A stretch of 47,879 bases of DNA from Myxococcales bacterium (GTDB lineage: Bacteria; Myxococcota_A; Polyangia; Polyangiales; Polyangiaceae), in contig SXNL01000333.1 in assembly GCA_005777185.1 (NCBI GenBank), forward strand, positions 1 to 47,879, written 5' to 3'. The position numbers and the translations under genes were made by a program. The notes beneath the pieces are model-generated. The model had not been told where the DNA came from. It searched no databases and saw only the letters and a program-made list of their open reading frames with translations. Of the stretch, positions 47,851-47,879 are shown one piece after another (position 1 is the stretch's first letter; every line of letters starts with the position of its first letter).

Positions 47851-47879
47851 GAAGAGGTTCCGGGAGCACCGCGCAGACC

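Noticed and set aside
1-47879. CRISPR arrays
   Set aside because: I saw no regularly spaced direct repeats with unique spacers; the tandem repeats found are short and lie within coding linkers.

Overview
The window is very GC-rich chromosomal DNA whose gene content points to a myxobacterium, most likely of the Polyangiales (Sorangium-like). The evidence is the many short Cys- or Asp/Gly-rich lipoproteins, an LPMO-like protein of the type first named from Sorangium cellulosum with a MYXO-CTERM-like tail, an AgmX/PglI-type C-terminal domain, hybrid histidine kinases, a Ser/Thr kinase relic, a PilZ-Hsp70 fusion and a three-subunit succinate dehydrogenase. The organism is inferred; the gene families are read from the sequence.

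Left end (1 to about 6.2 kb): a decayed accessory region. It opens with the 3' end of tRNA-Ala. A tyrosine-recombinase C-terminal fragment runs into that tRNA, and its stop codon lies inside the tRNA; this is the usual scar of an integrative element. Gene debris follows: a tectonin-like fragment, a DUF6503-like fragment, two separate IS91-family transposase fragments, an NADH dehydrogenase (ndh) pseudogene with three frameshifts and no 3' end, and a lipoprotein fragment. A few intact small genes survive: a metallo-beta-lactamase-fold protein, a lipoprotein, a PEGA lipoprotein and a secreted protein.

6.2 to 13.8 kb: an apparently complete group II intron with a LtrA-type reverse transcriptase/maturase sits 2 to 3 bases in front of the start codon of a single-domain response regulator. 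That regulator overlaps a REC-histidine kinase gene. Next come an unusual 777-residue glutamate-dehydrogenase-like protein with extra C-terminal helical sequence and a convergent, overlapping second REC-histidine kinase. This is the least conventional cluster in the window.

14.2 to 21.6 kb: a Pro/Lys-rich lipoprotein with an AgmX/PglI-like domain, preceded by a 35-residue secreted peptide gene; a Tat-exported DUF362 lipoprotein; a small membrane protein; a Ser/Thr kinase pseudogene; a tripartite export operon (HlyD-like, FtsX/MacB-like permease, LolD/MacB-like ATPase); and the LPMO-like protein.

21.6 to 31.3 kb: a tightly overlapped minus-strand operon for a Gld-type ABC system (ATPase, permease, GldG-like protein, DUF4340 protein), several Cys-rich lipoproteins, a sulfatase-modifying-factor-fold protein lacking the catalytic cysteines, a DJ-1/PfpI protein and a Pro-rich membrane protein.

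31.4 to 47.9 kb: a zinc-ribbon protein, an SMI1/KNR4 protein, sdhC-sdhA-sdhB, a CAP-domain lipoprotein, a beta-barrel-like protein, a frameshifted SdpI-type pseudogene, the PilZ-Hsp70 fusion, and an overlapping four-gene operon of a class A penicillin-binding protein, a secreted repeat protein, a solute-binding-like protein and an NtrY-like sensor kinase. The window ends with a strong hairpin.
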